This document shows, in pieces, positions 29,152 through 38,677 of a stretch of DNA of 64,000 bases. The translations under genes were made by a program, and so were the position numbers. Each line of letters starts with the position of its first letter. Position 1 is the first letter of the stretch. Source of the stretch: Cyanobium sp. NIES-981 (lineage in GTDB: Bacteria > Cyanobacteriota > Cyanobacteriia > PCC-6307 > Cyanobiaceae); the NCBI RefSeq assembly GCF_900088535.1, contig NZ_LT578417.1, forward strand, positions 1,240,001 through 1,304,000. The letters are read 5' to 3'. The notes beneath the pieces were generated by a model. The model saw nothing but the letters and a program-made list of their open reading frames with translations, did not search any database and had not been told where the DNA came from.

Positions 29152-29699
29152 AGACCATGGCAACCACCTCAGCCAGGCCCCAGACATCCCCAAGACGCCC
29201 GTCCAGGAGCAAGCCTGCGGCAAAGCCAGGGGCAGTGCCGCAGGGCAAGTCTGCGGAAGAGCAGCCGTCCTCCTCTCCAACACCGACTGCCGCTCAAACG
29301 ACAGCCCCGCTGGCCGATCTCAAGCGTGCTGTCTTCGCGCTGGCCAAGGTGAGCAGCACCAAGGAACTCAAACGCCAGAACGTTGATCTGCGCCACCTCG
29401 ATTTCCGCCGCAAGGTCAGCTGGTCCCAGGCCCTGGCGGTGCTGCAGAAGGCCCAGGAGGCCTACCCCGACTGGCACCACAACCCACCGGAGGAATACCG
29501 GGAGCTGTTCAGCGCCATCGATGCCGCCAGCGATGCCTACGCCCGCAGCATCGAAAAAGGACTCCAGCTGAGCGAGGAACTGGAACGCGCTGCCGACGAC
29601 CTGGAGGCCCTCTCCGGTGAGCTCCAGCAGGAGGCCGAGGAGCTGAAGGCAATCGAGCAGGCCTCTCGGAAGCAGCGCCGGGCCCGCTCGCTCAACTGA
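29148..29699 (+). CDS. Hypothetical protein with basic N-terminus and helical C-terminus
   Basis: 183 aa, coupled to 28456 by ATGA. Residues 1-55 are Ser/Pro/Arg/Lys-rich and disordered. Residues 56-120 (LADLKRAVFALAKVSSTKEL, WSQALAVLQKAQEAYPDW) form a conserved-looking helical domain. Residues 125-180 are coiled-coil-like. The two-gene unit ends 23 bp before the convergent kinase-WYL gene. Function unknown. Confidence 0.55.
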   Translation: MKTMATTSARPQTSPRRPSRSKPAAKPGAVPQGKSAEEQPSSSPTPTAAQTTAPLADLKRAVFALAKVSSTKELKRQNVDLRHLDFRRKVSWSQALAVLQKAQEAYPDWHHNPPEEYRELFSAIDAASDAYARSIEKGLQLSEELERAADDLEALSGELQQEAEELKAIEQASRKQRRARSLN

Positions 29700-29722
29700 G
29701 GCTGACGCCAGCCGCAGCCCCT

Positions 29723-31858
29723 TCAGGTGGCCTGATACACCGCCAGGGCTGCCTCCAGCTTCTGCCGGTGCTCGTCCCGCAAGGTTGTCGGACTCTCGAT
29801 CCGGATGCCGGCCCCGAAACCAAAGAGCCAGTTGCGCAGGTCGATGTCGCGCTCCACGGTCCAGGCGGGCAGATCGAGTTCCACCGGGTAGGGATGGGTA
29901 TCGGCGGCGGAGCCCGGCTCCAACACGTGTGGGGCGTTGGCGTGATGCCACCACTGCTCGCCGGGTAGGGGTTTGGAGAAGCGGGTGTGCTCGATCGGGT
30001 AGCGCTGCAGGCCCTCGCGGATGAAGGCGAAGGCCCAGCCCTGGCAGCAGAAGCGCAGGGTCACCAGCTGCCTTGCGCGCTGACGGGCGTTGGGGCTGGC
30101 CAGCCGCAGCTGGGCCTGCAGATCGTTCCCGAAGTAGATGCCGCCGCTGTGGTGCAGCAGCAGCTCCAGGCGGCGCAGGGCCTGGGCGTGGGCGTCGTCG
30201 GTGCGGCGGTTGCCGCGTTCGCTGCGGCGCAGGGCAAGGCGATCGAGGCGTTCGCTGCGGATCAGGCCCACGCCCGTGCCGACCGCGTCCTCCTCGAACA
30301 CGAGATACCAGCCGATGTTGTGGAAGAGCAGCTGCAGCGGCCACACGCGGAGCGCGCCGCTGGGGCTGTCCGGGAAGGACGCCACCGACACGTAGCGCTC
30401 CAGCTCGATGCGGCGCCGCTCCACGATCGCCGTTTCCAGCGCTTCCGCCTGGCGCTCGGCCGCCAGGGAATCGGGCCGCACCAGGGCGCTGCTCACGATC
30501 GAGCGATTCGCAAAGGCCCGCACCGGCGGGGCGCCATCAAGGGCGATCCCGCCCCAGCTGAGCCGCTGCTCCAGTTCGCTGAGCAGATCCTGGGCGCTGG
30601 GATCGGCCAGCCGGCCGGCGGCCTGGCTCACCACCCCATGGATCTCCCGCAGCCGGTGGGCCGAGAGCAGCGCCGTGCCCAGGGCATAGCCGTGGCGCAC
30701 GTTGTCGTTGCGGCGCCGGAAGCCGTAGGGGGTGAGCAGCTTTTCGAGGTCCTTGCGCAGGGTGGCCGTCTCACCGGGCAGGTAGGCACCGGGGATGGCC
30801 TCCATCTGGGCGATCAGATGCTCCGGCAAGGGCAGACCAGGCGCCCGATCGAAGGGTTGCTGCAGCAGGTGGCGCAGCAGCGTGAACACCCGCTGGAACA
30901 CCGGCCCATCCCCCAGGGGCGGATGGCCACCGTTCACGCCCCCCAGCCACTGGTCCTGCTGCGACGCCGCGAGGGGCGGAGGCGGCTGGATCGGCGCCAG
31001 CGCAGACTCGGCGGCGCAGAAGCCATTCGCCTCCAGCCAAGCCAGATCGGCACGGATTGCCGCCACGTCGCCGTAGCAGTCGCCGTGGAGCCTGCGCAGG
31101 TAGGCGGCTGCCTGATGGGCCAGGTCGCCCTCCGGCAGCGGCGACACGATCGCCTCCAGCTCGGCTCGGGTGGCCGGATCGGCGCTGGAGAGTTCGGGGA
31201 AGTTGAGGAGCAGCCGCAGCAGGTAGAGCAACCGCTCCAGATCCAGCAGCCGCGAGTAGCCGTGCAGCTCAAAACGCCGCTCGCGGTTGCGGGCGGAGCG
31301 GATGCGGTGATCGAGGCGGGCCAGTTCGTCGCGCAGCAGCGGTTCGAGTTCGCGCTGGTGGGTGGGCACCACCGCCACCAGGGCCGCCACCCCCTCAGCC
31401 CGCGACGGCCCGAAGTCTGGATCCGCCAGGGCGGCGGCCATCTCGCGGATCACGGGTTCGGGCACCAGGCGCTTGCGGGTCTGGTTCCACTGCAGGCAGG
31501 TGGCGAGGGGTGTGTAGAGCCACCAGCCGATCCACTCCACCGGCGCCGGCAGGGTGAGGGCCTGGGTGATCGCCAGGCGCCAGGGACGGCGGGCGTGGGT
31601 GGCATCCACGATCACCGGCGTGGCGGCCGCCACGCAGTCGCGGATGCGCTGGTGCAGTCGGGCCTCGATGTCGCGCCAGGGGCCCTGCACGGCCGCATCG
31701 CCGAACAGCTCGCTACGCACCACGTCGGTGGAGAGCACCACGGCACCGGTGAGGCCGGCGAGCACACCGGCGAGGGTGGTCTTGCCGCTGGCGGGCGGGC
31801 CGATCAGCAGATGGCAGCGCAGGGGAACGGGCCGGTCGCTGGGCGGGGAAATGGGCAT
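29723..31858 (-). CDS. P-loop kinase - WYL domain fusion protein
   Basis: 711 aa. N-terminal AAA/polynucleotide-kinase-like domain: Walker A LLIGPPASGKTTLA (about residues 17-30), STDVVRSELFGD, and VIVDATHARRPWR. The middle is helical (about 170-420). The C-terminal part, about 480-700, is WYL-like: VWPLQLLFHNIGWYLVFEED and LRFCCQGWAFAFIREGLQR. WYL proteins often bind oligonucleotides or control defence islands. It is divergent from the 32029 regulator, with an inverted repeat between them. Regulator versus effector cannot be decided from sequence. Confidence 0.75.
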   Translation of the reverse strand: MPISPPSDRPVPLRCHLLIGPPASGKTTLAGVLAGLTGAVVLSTDVVRSELFGDAAVQGPWRDIEARLHQRIRDCVAAATPVIVDATHARRPWRLAITQALTLPAPVEWIGWWLYTPLATCLQWNQTRKRLVPEPVIREMAAALADPDFGPSRAEGVAALVAVVPTHQRELEPLLRDELARLDHRIRSARNRERRFELHGYSRLLDLERLLYLLRLLLNFPELSSADPATRAELEAIVSPLPEGDLAHQAAAYLRRLHGDCYGDVAAIRADLAWLEANGFCAAESALAPIQPPPPLAASQQDQWLGGVNGGHPPLGDGPVFQRVFTLLRHLLQQPFDRAPGLPLPEHLIAQMEAIPGAYLPGETATLRKDLEKLLTPYGFRRRNDNVRHGYALGTALLSAHRLREIHGVVSQAAGRLADPSAQDLLSELEQRLSWGGIALDGAPPVRAFANRSIVSSALVRPDSLAAERQAEALETAIVERRRIELERYVSVASFPDSPSGALRVWPLQLLFHNIGWYLVFEEDAVGTGVGLIRSERLDRLALRRSERGNRRTDDAHAQALRRLELLLHHSGGIYFGNDLQAQLRLASPNARQRARQLVTLRFCCQGWAFAFIREGLQRYPIEHTRFSKPLPGEQWWHHANAPHVLEPGSAADTHPYPVELDLPAWTVERDIDLRNWLFGFGAGIRIESPTTLRDEHRQKLEAALAVYQAT

Positions 31859-31896
31859 CCGCGCAGCCTGGCCGCTGCGGCCACCTCTTGCAAGCC

Positions 31897-31971
31897 TCTC
31901 CTGCGAAGAAGCACATACCGCTGCAGCTGGGGCCTGGGTTCAACTGGAGCCCATTGCTCTTTCGCAGGAGA
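31897..31971. promoter_or_regulatory. 11-bp inverted repeat in the divergent promoter region
   Basis: TCTCCTGCGAA (31897-31907) and TTCGCAGGAGA (31961-31971) are exact reverse complements 53 bp apart, between the kinase-WYL gene and the divergent HTH gene. The layout suits an operator bound at two sites, perhaps with DNA looping. Confidence 0.5.
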
Positions 31972-32028
31972 ATCTGCCCCTATCGGTTTTAGGGGCCAGA
32001 AGCTTCCAGCAGCGCCCCAGAGATCCCC

Positions 32029-32913
32029 TTGGTCCTCTCGATTGAAGCCGTACCCCGCCCGGCGCACCGCTACCGCCTGCCAACCCTGCTGCAGGACATC
32101 CGCCTGCTGGATCTGCTGGAGCTCAGCGGCACCACCCTGGAGGTGAGTCGGCTGGTGCAGCTCAGCCAGCCCACCGTGAGCCGCCGCAACCGCCTGCTGG
32201 CCCATGACTTCGCCCTCGAGGTGAACCGCCGCCGGCTGGTGGGCTGTCGCTACGGCAGCAACCCGGCGATGCGGCTGCTGCGCCTGGGCTGTCGTGCCCA
32301 TCGGCTGATGGCAGGCGTGGCACGGCTGGGGTCGGATGTCCTCCTCCAGCCGCTGCTGGCGGGCTGTGGCTGGCTGCTGCCGGCCCCGCCCCGCTTCCGC
32401 CCTGTGGAGAGCTGGCTGGAGCTGGTGCGCCAGGGGGTGCTCGATGGTGCCCTGGTGTCGGGGCTGGAGTTTCAGGGCGGGGGGCCGCCCGCGGGCCATG
32501 GGCTGGAGCTGCTGCACCTTGGCGCGCTGCCGATGGGCCTGGCCACCGCTTCCGGTGCCGTGATCGGCCTCGGCTCCACCCCTCCCACGGTGCTGGTGCC
32601 CAACCGCGCGGTGGCGCAGGGTCTGCAGCGGGGCCTGGCGGCGTGCGGCCTTTCCTTGAAGACCGCCGGCAACACCTGCCAATCGCCGGCCCAATGGCTG
32701 GATCGTCTGGCCCGCTCCTCCCTGGCCATGCCCCTGCCTGTGTTGGAGCCGGCGCACTGGTGGCAGCCCCTGCAACGACAGCCGCTGCCGCAGCCGCTGT
32801 ACATGCCGCTGTGGCTGGTGCTACCTACCGGCTGGCAGCAGCAGACGGTGCTGGCCCACACGGCCGAGCAGTTGCAGACCCATCCGGCCCTGCGCGAAGA
32901 GGAGGGAGCATGA
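32029..32913 (+). CDS. LysR-like HTH transcriptional regulator
   Basis: 294 aa from a TTG at 32029 (no better start is visible before the HTH). Winged HTH at about residues 20-60 (LLDLLELSGTTLEVSRLVQL, SQPTVSRRNRLL). The rest resembles a shortened LysR effector domain (SWLELVRQGVLDGALVSGLE). It probably regulates the helicase/methyltransferase operon that starts 211 bp downstream and/or the divergent kinase-WYL gene. This is inference from position. Confidence 0.65.
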   Translation: MVLSIEAVPRPAHRYRLPTLLQDIRLLDLLELSGTTLEVSRLVQLSQPTVSRRNRLLAHDFALEVNRRRLVGCRYGSNPAMRLLRLGCRAHRLMAGVARLGSDVLLQPLLAGCGWLLPAPPRFRPVESWLELVRQGVLDGALVSGLEFQGGGPPAGHGLELLHLGALPMGLATASGAVIGLGSTPPTVLVPNRAVAQGLQRGLAACGLSLKTAGNTCQSPAQWLDRLARSSLAMPLPVLEPAHWWQPLQRQPLPQPLYMPLWLVLPTGWQQQTVLAHTAEQLQTHPALREEEGA

Positions 32914-33124
32914 GCCACCTGGATCCTGCGATAGGGAAAACAGCAACAAAGGGCGTGCGGCTGGGCGCGAAAGCATGCGCCAGGTGCATAGCGGTGCGGA
33001 TTCAAGTCCAGGGCCTGGGATGGCGGGTTCCCAGGACGGCCCATAAGCACCAAACTGCGCTGAGACGCCCCCACCAACTCTCAATGCCGACCTGGCCGCC
33101 CCAGCTTCCGGAGGCTGCCCGCTG

Positions 33125-36100
33125 ATGGACGTCTTCTCTTTCCGCGACCGGGTCGTCGAGGACTACGGGCAGTTCAGCCGCAGCTTCACGCAGATCAAGG
33201 CACGTGATCTGCGGGATTTTGTCGATGGCCGCTACGGCGCTGGTGAGTACTGGCCCTCACCATTGATCCAGCTCAACCCCAGTTTCGTGGGGGGAGGCAG
33301 TATCGGGGCTCTGGTGGAGGAGGGCCTGCTGCACCCGGAATGCAGCCGTATCTTCCGCTGGGGCAAAGACAGGGGCGAGGGGGTGGAGCTGCTCCTGCAT
33401 CGCCACCAACGGGAAGCGATCGAGATCGCCCGCGCCGGCGGCAGCCTGGTGGTGATCTCCGGCACGGGCTCCGGCAAGTCGCTGGGTTACATGATCCCGA
33501 TCATCAATCGGGTGCTGGAAGAGCGCCAGGGAGGCGACCAGAGCAAGCGGATCAGGGCGATCGTCATCTACCCGATGAATGCGCTCTGCAACAGCCAGAT
33601 TGAGGAGCTGCAGAAATACCTGGGCTGGGGTTATCCCGGCGGTCCGCGTGTCACCTTTGCGCGCTACACGGGCCAGGAGAGCGAGGAAGAACGAGAAAAG
33701 ATCAAGAACGATCCTCCCGACATCCTGCTCACGAACTACGTGATGCTGGAGTACATCCTCACCCGGCAGGATCCGCTGGATCAGAAGGTGATCAGCGATG
33801 CCCAGGGTCTGGAGTTCCTGGTGCTGGATGAACTGCACACCTACAGGGGGCGTCAAGGTGCTGATGTGGCCCTGTTGGTGCGCCGGGTGCGGCAGCGCCT
33901 GAATGCCGATCTGATCTGCATCGGCACCTCCGCCACCATGGCCTCAGAAGGCACCGCAGCCGAGCGCAATGGCACCGTGGCCCAGGTGGCGAGCAAGTTG
34001 TTCGGCACCGGCATCCCGGTGGAGAACATCGTCACCGAGACGCTGGAGCGCCTCACCGTTGGCGATCTGCCCGATGCCACTGAACTGGGTTCAGCTCTCG
34101 ATGGTGACTATTCACCGGAAACCACTGCTGCATGGTCACCGGATGATCTGCGCCACCACCCCCTGGCCCGCTGGGTGGAGTTGCGGCTTGGCCTGGAACG
34201 GGAGGACGGCCGTGCGGATGGGAAGTGGGTGCGCTGCCGGCCGCGCACCTTGCAGGATGCAGCCCTGGAGCTCGCCAGGGCCAGCGGGCGTCTGGCTGCG
34301 GATGCAGACCCCGACTCAGAACCCGGGCAGCGCATGCGAGAGGCAGTGCTCACCAGCCTGCGCCAGTTTCTGCTGGCGGCCTATCAGGTGGAGGTGGGGC
34401 CGAACCGCCGCTTCTTTGCCTTCCGCCTGCACCAGTTTGTCTCGGCCGGCGGTGATGTGCATTCCAGCCTGGAGGCTCCTGGCCGGCGCTACCTGACCCT
34501 CAAGGGCCAGAAATACCAGCCCAACGCCGGCCGTCAGGCTCTGCTGTACCCGGTGGTGTTCTGCCGCAGTTGCGGCCAGGAGTTCCACCCGGTATGGGCC
34601 CATCTGCACAGCCGCAGGCCGGAGCGGTTCGAGCCGCGTGAGTTCTCTGATGAATCGAGCCTGCGGGAACGGGATGTGGTCAACGGCTACCTGATGCCCG
34701 ATGCAGAGGGTGCCTATGAGGTGGAGGATCTGGAGAAGGCCAGGTTCCCCGATGGCTGGCTGGAAACCGACAAAAGCGGCGAGCTGGTGCTCAAGCGCAC
34801 CTACCGGGAGTTCGCTCCGGTGCCGTGCCGGATCAAAGCGGATGGAGGCACGAGCAGTGACGGAACCCCAGCCTGGTTCCTCAAAGGCAGTTTCCGCTTC
34901 TGCCCCAGCTGCGGGGTGGAGCACAACGTGCGCGGCAGCGAGTTCCGCAAGCTCTGCGGCCTGAATTCCGAGGGCCGCAGCTCGGCCACCACCACCTTGA
35001 GCCTGGCGGTGCTGCGCCAGTTGCTCAGCTTCCCGGAGCAGGAGATCCCCGACAACGCTCGCAAGCTCCTGGCCTTCAGCGACAACCGCCAGGACGCCTC
35101 GCTGCAGGCGGGTCACTTCAACGACTTCGTGCGGGTGCTGCAGCTGCGGGCCGGTCTTGTGGCGGCGCTGCGCGGCAAGCCAGGCCATGAGTTGAGCCTG
35201 GAGACTCTGGCGCTCGACACCGAGAAGGCGCTGCGCCTGTCAGCCGATGACTTCATCGCCACCAAGGGCGTGAAACCCAACGTGGAGCAGGAGCGCCGCA
35301 AGGCTTTGCGGGGGGTGCTGGAGTATCGGCTGCTGGTGGATCTGCGCAAGGGCTGGCGGCTCACCAACCCCAACCTGGAGCAGCTGCGGCTGTTGGAGAT
35401 CGACTACGCCGAGCTGGTGAACTGCGCCGAGGACCAGGCCGATTGGCAGCAGCGCCATCCGCTCCTGGCCCAGGCCAGCAGCGAGGAGCGCTTCCTGATC
35501 CTGCACCGCTTGCTGGAGGAGATGCGCGAGCGGTTGGCAATCGATTGTGATGCCCTGGGACTGGAGGAGTTCGAGCGCCGCCGCAAGGCCTGTTTCGACC
35601 TGGAGGAGGTGTGGGGCATCCGGGCGGAAGAACAGCCCGAGCTGGCTCGCACCGTGCTGATGAGCCCGGTCACCGCAGAGCAGCGCCTGCAGCGACTGGA
35701 GGGTCTGTCATTACGTGGTGCCTTTGGACGCTGGCTCAAGGCCCGCGAGCGCTGGCTGTCGGTGGAGGAGTTGCACCGCGGCCTGAAGTGGAAGGACGAC
35801 CTGTATCAGGAGATCACCGGCCACCTGCTGGCGATGCTCACGGCCTGGGGTCTGGTCAAGCCAAAAGAGGTGAAGGTCGGCAAGCGCAAGAGCGAGGTGC
35901 TGCAGGGCTGGCGATTGAACAGCTCAGCCCTGCGTTGGAACCTGGTGGATCCTGATGCTCCAGCGCAGGCCGCCTACGCCGAGCGGTTGCGCCAGCAACT
36001 GGAATCCAGCGGCCGGCGCGGACCCGTGAATGCCTATTTCCGGAACCTCTATGAGGATCTTGCTGCGCTGATTGCCGACTCAGGCCAGGCCGAAGGCAGG

Positions 36101-38677
36101 CCATTCGTTCAGACCCTGGAAGCACGGGAGCACACGGCCCAGGTGGATGCCGGGGTTCGGGAACAGCGGGAGAAGCAGTTCCGTGATGCCCGCCTGCGGC
36201 TGCTCTATTGCTCCCCCACCATGGAGCTGGGCGTGGACATCTCCTCGCTCAACACGGTGTACCTGCGCAATGTGCCGCCCACACCGGCCAACTATGCCCA
36301 GCGCAGTGGCCGTGCCGGGCGGAGCGGACAACCAGCGCTGGTGCTCAGCTACTGCGGTGCCACGTCGCCGCACGATCAATACTTCTTCTCCGACCCCACC
36401 CGCATGGTGGCCGGTGCCGTGAGCGCCCCCACGCTGGAGCTGGCCAATGAGGAGCTGCTGAAAGCGCATTTCCGGGCCCTGTGGCTGGCAGCCACGCGCC
36501 AGCGATTGCCAGGCAAGGTGAAGGAGCTCGTGGATCTCGCCGCCGAGGGAAGGCCGCTGGTGGCGGATCTGCGCGACTCCCTGGCCAGTGATGACGCCTG
36601 CCGCAGTGCCCAGGCCGATGGCCAGGCGATCGTCGACGACCTGATCGAGAACCACTGGTTGGGCAGCAGCCCGCCAACCTGGCTCACCGGCAGCTGGTTG
36701 GATGCCCTGATCCGGGGTGCGGCCCTCGATTTCGACGCGGCGCTGCGCCGTTGGCGGGATCTGCTGGAGGCGGTCGACAGCCAGTTCGCCCAGGCCCAGA
36801 AGGATCTGGCCAATCACGCTCTGTCAGAGCGCGAACGGCAGGCGGCGGATCAGCGGCAGCGAGCGGCACGGCTGCAACAGCAGCTGTTGCTGGCCGACAA
36901 ACCCGGCAGCGGCAACAACAACAACGACTTCAGCACCTACCGCTATCTGGCCAGCCAGGGCTTCATGCCGGGCTACAACTTCCCGCGCCTGCCGCTGATG
37001 GCCTACATCCCCGGCAGCCGTGAGCAGGTGGGAGGCGGCACGTTTATCACCCGGCCGCGCTTCGTGGGGATCAGCGAGTTCGGGCCCCATTCACTGATCT
37101 ATCACGAGGGCAACACCTACAAGGTGAAGGGCGCGATCCTGGGCCTGCAGGACAACGCGGTGGCCGCGGGCACCGTGACCCTGGCCACCCAGGACGCCCT
37201 GCTCTGCGGCGTCTGTGGTCATGCCCACCTGGGTTCGGCCCTTGATGAAGTGGAGCTGTGCCGCCACTGCGGTGCGCCGCTCCAGGAGGAACCGAAAGGC
37301 AAGGCGGTGCGGGTGCCACGGCTGTATCAGATCGAGCAGGTGAACACCCGCCGCGCCGAGCGGATCACCTCCGACGACGAGGAGCGGCAACGGCTGGGCT
37401 ACGAGCTGCTCACCACCTATGAGTTCCCGCAGGAGAACGGTGTGGTGAATGTGGCGCGGGCGCAGGTGAGCAGTGGCGGCCAGCCGCTGCTGGAGCTGAG
37501 CTATGCGCCCGCCACCACGATCAGCCGCATCAACCTCGGCTGGCGACGGCGCGAGAACCGCAGCGACATGGGTTTCCCCATCCACCCGATCAGCGGCCGC
37601 TGGGGCGGAGAGAAACAGCTGGAAGCTGGCAACGCCACCACTGGCGAGGGAGAGGACGATGCGGCCGAAGTGGGTTACGTGAAGATCACGCCTTACGTGC
37701 AGGACCGTAAGAACGCCCTGCTGTTGCAGTTCCCCAATCAGCCGGCCAGCGGCAACTGGACGGCGCTGCAGCTGCTCAGCCTGAAGAACGCCCTGAAGCG
37801 CGGCATCGAGGTGGCCTTCCAGCTCGATGGCAGCGAGATCGCCGCTGAGCTGATGCCAAACGACGAGGAGGCCAGCGCCCTGTTGCTCTATGAGAGCGCC
37901 GAGGGCGGGGCCGGGGTGCTGAGCCGCCTGGTGGAGAGCCCCGCAGCGCTGCGGCAGTTGGGCCGCACCGCCCTGGAGGTGTGCCACTGGCGGCTGAGCG
38001 ATCCCTTGCCGGTGCTCGAAGCGGCCCTGGAGGATGCCGATCCGGAGTGTGAGGCCGGCTGCTACCGCTGCCTGCTCGGCTATCACAACCAACGAGAGCA
38101 CGACCGGATCGACCGCCGCATCCCTGAGCTCAAGCAGTTCCTGCTGGATCTGGCCCGCGGTGAGCTGGTGGGTCAGGGAGGCACCGACAGCCGCAGCGAG
38201 CGGCTGGAGCGGCTGCGTGGCTTCTGCCAGAGCGGCCTGGAGCGCCTCTGGCTGGAGACAGCCTTCCGGCTGGGTCATCACCTGCCCGATGACGCCCAGA
38301 AGGAGGTGAGCGGTCACTTCGTGACGCCTGATTTCACCTACCGCGAGGCCGGGGCGTTGGTGTTCATCGATGGCCCCCACCACCAGAAACCCCTGCAGCA
38401 GCGGCTGGACCAACAGAAGCGCCGGGACCTCAAGGATGCCGGCATCCGCGTGGTGGTCTTTGACCAGCACAGCGATGAATGGCCGGGGGTGTTCCGCGAG
38501 CACGCCTGGCTCTTCGGGGAAGGGAAGGGTGGTGGCAGCAGCCCCCCTCCAGCACCGCAGCAGCCGTCAGGGGGCCCCGCCACCGGCCACGAATCCCAAG
38601 GACCGGATCTTGGTGAAGCCCTTGATGCCGTGTTTGCCCAACACCAGCAGCTGTTCGGCAAGGAGGCTCAGCCATGA
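33125..38677 (+). CDS. Giant SF2 helicase with DUF1998 and C-terminal nuclease-like domain
   Basis: 1,850 aa. Walker A GTGSGKS at about 113-119; DELH box near 234; GTSATM; helicase C-part with CSPTMELGVDISSLNTVYL and YAQRSGRAGRSGQ (about 1020-1070). Zinc-like clusters CRSCGQEF, CPSCGVEH, CGVCGHAHLG and CRHCGAPL. The DUF1998 signature CEAGCYRCLLGYHNQREHDR is at about 1640. The tail VTPDFTYREAGALVFIDGPH (about 1733) looks like a Vsr/PD-(D/E)XK-type fold. Related helicases occur in DISARM (DrmA/DrmB), Druantia (DruE) and repair (MrfA). A GGAGG lies 12-15 bp before the ATG. It overlaps the next gene by ATGA. Confidence 0.88.
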   Translation: MDVFSFRDRVVEDYGQFSRSFTQIKARDLRDFVDGRYGAGEYWPSPLIQLNPSFVGGGSIGALVEEGLLHPECSRIFRWGKDRGEGVELLLHRHQREAIEIARAGGSLVVISGTGSGKSLGYMIPIINRVLEERQGGDQSKRIRAIVIYPMNALCNSQIEELQKYLGWGYPGGPRVTFARYTGQESEEEREKIKNDPPDILLTNYVMLEYILTRQDPLDQKVISDAQGLEFLVLDELHTYRGRQGADVALLVRRVRQRLNADLICIGTSATMASEGTAAERNGTVAQVASKLFGTGIPVENIVTETLERLTVGDLPDATELGSALDGDYSPETTAAWSPDDLRHHPLARWVELRLGLEREDGRADGKWVRCRPRTLQDAALELARASGRLAADADPDSEPGQRMREAVLTSLRQFLLAAYQVEVGPNRRFFAFRLHQFVSAGGDVHSSLEAPGRRYLTLKGQKYQPNAGRQALLYPVVFCRSCGQEFHPVWAHLHSRRPERFEPREFSDESSLRERDVVNGYLMPDAEGAYEVEDLEKARFPDGWLETDKSGELVLKRTYREFAPVPCRIKADGGTSSDGTPAWFLKGSFRFCPSCGVEHNVRGSEFRKLCGLNSEGRSSATTTLSLAVLRQLLSFPEQEIPDNARKLLAFSDNRQDASLQAGHFNDFVRVLQLRAGLVAALRGKPGHELSLETLALDTEKALRLSADDFIATKGVKPNVEQERRKALRGVLEYRLLVDLRKGWRLTNPNLEQLRLLEIDYAELVNCAEDQADWQQRHPLLAQASSEERFLILHRLLEEMRERLAIDCDALGLEEFERRRKACFDLEEVWGIRAEEQPELARTVLMSPVTAEQRLQRLEGLSLRGAFGRWLKARERWLSVEELHRGLKWKDDLYQEITGHLLAMLTAWGLVKPKEVKVGKRKSEVLQGWRLNSSALRWNLVDPDAPAQAAYAERLRQQLESSGRRGPVNAYFRNLYEDLAALIADSGQAEGRPFVQTLEAREHTAQVDAGVREQREKQFRDARLRLLYCSPTMELGVDISSLNTVYLRNVPPTPANYAQRSGRAGRSGQPALVLSYCGATSPHDQYFFSDPTRMVAGAVSAPTLELANEELLKAHFRALWLAATRQRLPGKVKELVDLAAEGRPLVADLRDSLASDDACRSAQADGQAIVDDLIENHWLGSSPPTWLTGSWLDALIRGAALDFDAALRRWRDLLEAVDSQFAQAQKDLANHALSERERQAADQRQRAARLQQQLLLADKPGSGNNNNDFSTYRYLASQGFMPGYNFPRLPLMAYIPGSREQVGGGTFITRPRFVGISEFGPHSLIYHEGNTYKVKGAILGLQDNAVAAGTVTLATQDALLCGVCGHAHLGSALDEVELCRHCGAPLQEEPKGKAVRVPRLYQIEQVNTRRAERITSDDEERQRLGYELLTTYEFPQENGVVNVARAQVSSGGQPLLELSYAPATTISRINLGWRRRENRSDMGFPIHPISGRWGGEKQLEAGNATTGEGEDDAAEVGYVKITPYVQDRKNALLLQFPNQPASGNWTALQLLSLKNALKRGIEVAFQLDGSEIAAELMPNDEEASALLLYESAEGGAGVLSRLVESPAALRQLGRTALEVCHWRLSDPLPVLEAALEDADPECEAGCYRCLLGYHNQREHDRIDRRIPELKQFLLDLARGELVGQGGTDSRSERLERLRGFCQSGLERLWLETAFRLGHHLPDDAQKEVSGHFVTPDFTYREAGALVFIDGPHHQKPLQQRLDQQKRRDLKDAGIRVVVFDQHSDEWPGVFREHAWLFGEGKGGGSSPPPAPQQPSGGPATGHESQGPDLGEALDAVFAQHQQLFGKEAQP

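Noticed and set aside
29987-32146. 719-codon plus-strand open frame
   Set aside because: Shadow of the kinase-WYL gene; Gln/Arg/Ala/His-rich and without any domain, while the minus strand has P-loop and WYL motifs.
37091-38503. 470-codon minus-strand open frame
   Set aside because: Antisense to the DUF1998 helicase, low complexity, no motif.
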